DNA from: Bryum argenteum
Lineage: Eukaryota; Streptophyta; Bryopsida; Bryales; Bryaceae
DNA: 64,000 bases
Reading direction: 5' to 3'
Assembly (NCBI GenBank): GCA_037043015.1
Contig: CM073329.1
Coordinates: 9,874,648 to 9,938,647, forward strand
Below the pieces are notes generated by a model, which was given only the letters and a program-made list of their open reading frames with translations, made no database searches and was not told the origin of the DNA. The position numbers were made by a program, and so were the translations under genes. This document shows positions 59,969 through 64,000 of this stretch, in pieces. Position 1 is the first letter of the stretch, and each line of letters opens with the position of its first letter.

Positions 59969-61540
59969 AAACATCACAGTGCTCTCCAAATTAGGGCAGT
60001 CATCTGCAGATTCCCCTCCATAGTCAATTTGGGTCCCTCCTTTTTATTGTCAATCAATTTTTTTGACAACTTCAATTTCAACTTCTCCAACTCAAGAAGA
60101 CCGGAAATAATAGCAGAAATAGCAGTGGCTATGGCATCATCACCTTCAAAATTCTTGCGCTTCTTTTTGTTAGCGCTACGACACCCATGAGCTCTAGTAG
60201 CTTTAGAGCGGGGAGTGAGATTTGAAGTCACATAGGAAGAAAGAGGAAGCTCTTAGATTGCCATTGACTTTAGAGGTTCCGGAATACATATCATCAAAAG
60301 GGCAAACCATGGAGTTCATATTAAAGGTGTCGCTCTAGTTGCCAATTACTTCTTATTCTTCTCATTCTATGAGCCAACTTTCCACCTCAGAAACTACACC
60401 ATACCATAAAAAGTACAAAAGCATAGTAAGAGAAAAGAAAACAACAAAAGTTAGAAGAAAAGAAAACCAATAAAAGGAATAAAAGTTTCAAAAAGTAATA
60501 AGCAACAAAAGTTTCAAAAAAATTCTTAAAAGTTTTCTGAATATTAGGTTTTTTAAAAAGAAAAACAAAAAATTAAACAAAATTTACAAATATGCCAAGC
60601 CGCCAAACAACCCTTCTTCGCCACACGGCAACAGCGCAGACCTCTGGGGGCGCGGACGGGTGGAAGCTTGCGAGCGGCTGGAGGCCTGCCGGGGCTAGCC
60701 CGCCGCCGAGGCTCTTTTGTAGAGCTGGGTCGTCGCCCGCCTTCTACAGTCGCCAGCCTTGCCGGAACGACGAGGCGTCAAAGGGAAGATATAAGTATCC
60801 CTCCTCGCATTTTATTTTGATTGGTTGCAAATTTTCACATACCTTGAAGGTGAGTATTTTTTGGAACAACAAGAAAAGATGACTACTTCAATATTTTATA
60901 CGAAATAAAATAGGGTTTTATTGCCAAGAATCTCAATTTTACATAAGTTGACAAGTTCTTGGAAACTTTCTTTTGCAATTCTAGGTTTTTATTGCAAATT
61001 TATTTTTTTGTATACATAATTTATTTTATAGTTTATTGTGTTTATATAAATTTTTCATAGGATACTAGGGTTTCATTGCAAATTTATTTTGTAGCTTTAA
61101 GGATTTATATAGTTTGAGATGTTTTGTTGTTCTATACTATAATGTGGTTTTATAGGTTTTTGTAGTTTATTTTGGAGTTTTAAAATTTCATTGCAATGCT
61201 TTTATGTAGTTATAGGATTTTGTGTTGTTTGTAGTTTTTGAACTTTTTATGATGTTCATAGTTTTCTTTTGTAATTCAAGAATTTTATTGCATCAACATT
61301 TTGAAGTTCTAGATTTTTGGTATTCATTGTTGTATTTGAGCTTTAAAGTTTGTTTCAGATTTTATTTTTTATCAAAATAAAGCGTTATGTAATTCATGAG
61401 TTTCATTGCAAAATCACTTTTTAAATTTATTTATAAATATATCACATTGATAAATGTAAAAATATCACTTATTACTTGAGAACTTCATTATTTATACCTA
61501 AACCAATTATTATTTGTTTATTACATATATCTGCACAGTA
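59969..61540. other. AT-rich DNA with one GC-rich patch
   Basis: The 60600-60790 patch is GC-rich and has an open frame of 96 codons, but no domain. The rest is strongly AT-rich. Confidence 0.45.
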
Positions 61541-63750
61541 AACATGGCACCTCAAAGCCATTATAGTGAGCACGAGTGGATGATATTGGCTCCAAACAAG
61601 GACTATGGATTGGACACTACCCGTTAGTAGGAGACCAAGAGATTTGTGCAATCAACAAGGAGATTGAGCAAATTGGGAAAATTGTAGCGAATTCGGAGGA
61701 GATGCTCCAAGTGTAAGTCCAAACTCGTCTACATATAGTGACTATATTCAAGATTGAGAAGGAGAATATGCTGACAAAAATTCTCGAGTTGTTGTTTGAA
61801 GCTACAAATCAGCTCCGAACATTGCGCTATCTAATTTATTTTTTTGAAGGGTTTGACCGAAGAAGTGGGGATGAAACGTACTGGTTCCGTCATGAAAGCT
61901 AAGTAATGCAATCGTAAGGAGAAACTGAAAATGATAAATTGATATATTCAGCACATAAGTGATATAATTGTGCAGCAAGAACAAGCCAATGTAGCAGATT
62001 TCACAGTGTAGGAAGCAACATTAAGTGGATCTAACACTAGTCTTGATCGATCGTATGCAGATTGTGGTCAACAATAGTATAGGATATCATATTCCATCAC
62101 AAACAGAGCATGTCACACCTCCGATGCTACAGGCAGAGTCAATAGAAACATCTCCTTCACAATCACAACCTTCAAGTGCCACAAGACCAACTCTTATACA
62201 ACGAGCCATGGAAGTAGGTCCGTCTAGTAGCGTATAGAGGGCAGCGGATCGACTCGAGGACGTGGAAGAGGATCATCTGTATCAAGAGGTCTACAAACTC
62301 AAACACTTGCAGCTAGAGTGGAAGTACACACTATACAACAATACATGATAAATCCCAAACAAAGCATGAGGGCGGACTATGAGAAGATTTGCACAAACGT
62401 TCTTCCAATGAGGAAAAACCAAGAGTATTAGTGAAAACTACCAAAGGCCCTACAGTTGCATTTTCAACAGGTGAAGAATTTAAATTTGGATATGTGTGGG
62501 GATGGACGCGGTGTTTAAGGTTCGCACGGAGAATGTAGAACATGTAGTTAGTTCATAAACCAACCATCGGACATTGTCGGAGAAGCGGATGGCTGAAATA
62601 TAGAAATGGCTACGGGGAGATGATGAAGACCTTGTGTCCCCATTACACTTTAGTCAGTTACATTTCTTGAAAAGAGAGTGGATAATAATGACAATACAAT
62701 AAAAAAAGAGGTTTCGTTCAGTAAGGATATATAGTGGACCACTTTAAAAATTGTATTTGAGAAGTATAAAAGGCAACAAGACTATGAAATGAGCATTTTA
62801 AAATCGAAGTGGTTACAAAATGCAAGAATATGAGAACCGGTGGATGGGCGGCGCATCATAGAAGCGTGCGAATTTTGAAAACAATAATTGGCCGCCCAAA
62901 AAATATTTCAGGAATAATATCCAAGTATATATGCAGAAGGGGCAGCAAAATTTGTTGAATACAAGAACTCCCAGTTTTACATTGAGGCTTGTGTGTGGAT
63001 CTATGCAAAACAATTTGAGAGAAAGTTCTAGATGTCATTACATGACCAATTGGTGAAGCTCAAGGAGATCTGAGAATCTTGTAGGAAAAACAATGCGGAA
63101 GTGAGAGCTCACGACGCCAATCGGACGAAAACATTAGCTATGGCAGCAAGTGCGTTGCATCTTAGCGTGCAAATGACTTCAGGGGAGCTTTTGGGACTGG
63201 TGGCGAAACAAATGTTGAATTGGATTAGGCACGCTTGAAACCAGAATAAAGCATGCTACAAAGTTGTTTTGAATGTGTGCAAAGATTACAATGATGGTTG
63301 GTTATAATATAATAAAGCAGATGAGAAAAGGTGAAAGAATTACGCTAATGAGAAGGGGTTGGATAGTACAAAGAATCTTAAACCAAAAAGACTGAAAATG
63401 AAGAAAATGTGGTTGAAGACTTTAAGAAAGGTACTGCATGAGGAGTACATACAATTGGCTAAGGAGATGGTAGCTACACCTATAGTAGATGGAAAGTGGA
63501 ATTCTTAAAAGTACTATTTAATACAAGTTGTAAGGGATGTATGGAAAAACAAACTCTTGCATGGATAGAAGATCGACTACAACGTCGACGAGCAGTTCAA
63601 AATCTATTGCGGTGGTTGATGGTAACTGAAGGAATGGAACGCCCAAAATCTATCGAAGAATCCTACAACATGATGTTAAGCAGTACGGTGGATAGAAGAA
63701 GGCAAGAGAGTTTCAAGCACTTACAGAGGAAATGGACAAGGACATGAATA
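61541..63750 (+). other. Decayed plus-strand coding remnants, possibly transposon-derived
   Basis: Short coding-like stretches interrupted by stops: MAPQSHYSEHEWMILAP at 61541, a Ser/Pro/Gln-rich stretch at 62025-62237, an RGRGRGSSVSR patch near 62253, KTLAMAASALHLSVQMTSGE near 63128, and an Arg-rich 83-codon frame at 63496-63747. Their spacing and the in-frame stops suggest one old gene or element, but no family is recognised. Confidence 0.3.
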
Positions 63751-64000
63751 ATACTTGGTCAATGTCATCCGTGAAAATTGCGGGGACATTGGTTAAATTT
63801 GGGGAAAAAATCAATGGCTATGTGAAATATCATATTGAAGACGTGAATGTCTGTAGTAGAGGATATGAAGGTTTGGGAATAAGAGAGAGATCATGAGGAA
63901 ATTTCCATTGGGATTGAAGAGTTGATGTTAAACAAGGAGAAGAAGAGCACAACGTGGCTACGGTTCCAATCAGAGACAATTCTAAATTCTTTAGCGATGA
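63751..64000. other. Window end, unassigned
   Basis: No gene supported in the final 250 bases. Confidence 0.4.

Overview
The window reads as nuclear DNA of a land plant, most likely a bryophyte. It has short spliced exons with GT-AG introns, plant-type gene families (GH3 acyl-amido synthetase, WAV2-like hydrolase, plant purple acid phosphatase, class 2 dihydroorotate dehydrogenase), GC-richer exons and very AT-rich intergenic DNA full of diverged repeats. Assignment to bryophytes rests only on compactness and intron size and is an inference. Almost no real gene is a single open frame, so the gene models below were built by joining exons at GT/AG sites with phase checked at every junction.

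Layout. 1-4.7 kb: remains or pieces of an unrecognised minus-strand spliced gene, a diverged tandem array with coding-like text, and a G-run island. 4.7-20.7 kb: gene-poor, repeat-rich DNA with a CCCACAAA minisatellite, a 152-bp triplication, three short TTAA-ended elements, copies of a longer related element, and a 145-bp tandem duplication. 20.7-26.1 kb: a small COA3-like gene (-), a decayed ALKBH6 dioxygenase (+), and an intact MOG1/RANGRF-like gene (-) whose first intron holds a tandem array. 26.6-30.6 kb: a LINE-like tail, a ~70-bp minisatellite split by insertions, a hairpin MITE and a 1.0-kb TTAA element. 30.6-38.6 kb: WAV2/ABHD13-like hydrolase (+) with a tandemly repeated leader, converging on a GH3 gene (-). 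39-41 kb: another 1-kb TTAA element. 42.1-51.3 kb: purple acid phosphatase (+) converging on dihydroorotate dehydrogenase (-). 51.3-64 kb: AT-rich DNA with a broken pogo/Tigger-like transposase, a casein kinase 2 alpha fragment lacking the catalytic Asp, and further decayed ORFs.

The intact genes are unrelated housekeeping and signalling genes (Ran cycle, respiratory assembly, pyrimidine synthesis, phosphate release, hormone conjugation) and do not form a cluster. The most unusual signal is a family of non-autonomous elements ending in TTAA plus CCC(C/T)TAAA, resembling piggyBac ends. One copy sits inside a minisatellite whose neighbouring units preserve the empty site, which shows that TTAA was duplicated on insertion.
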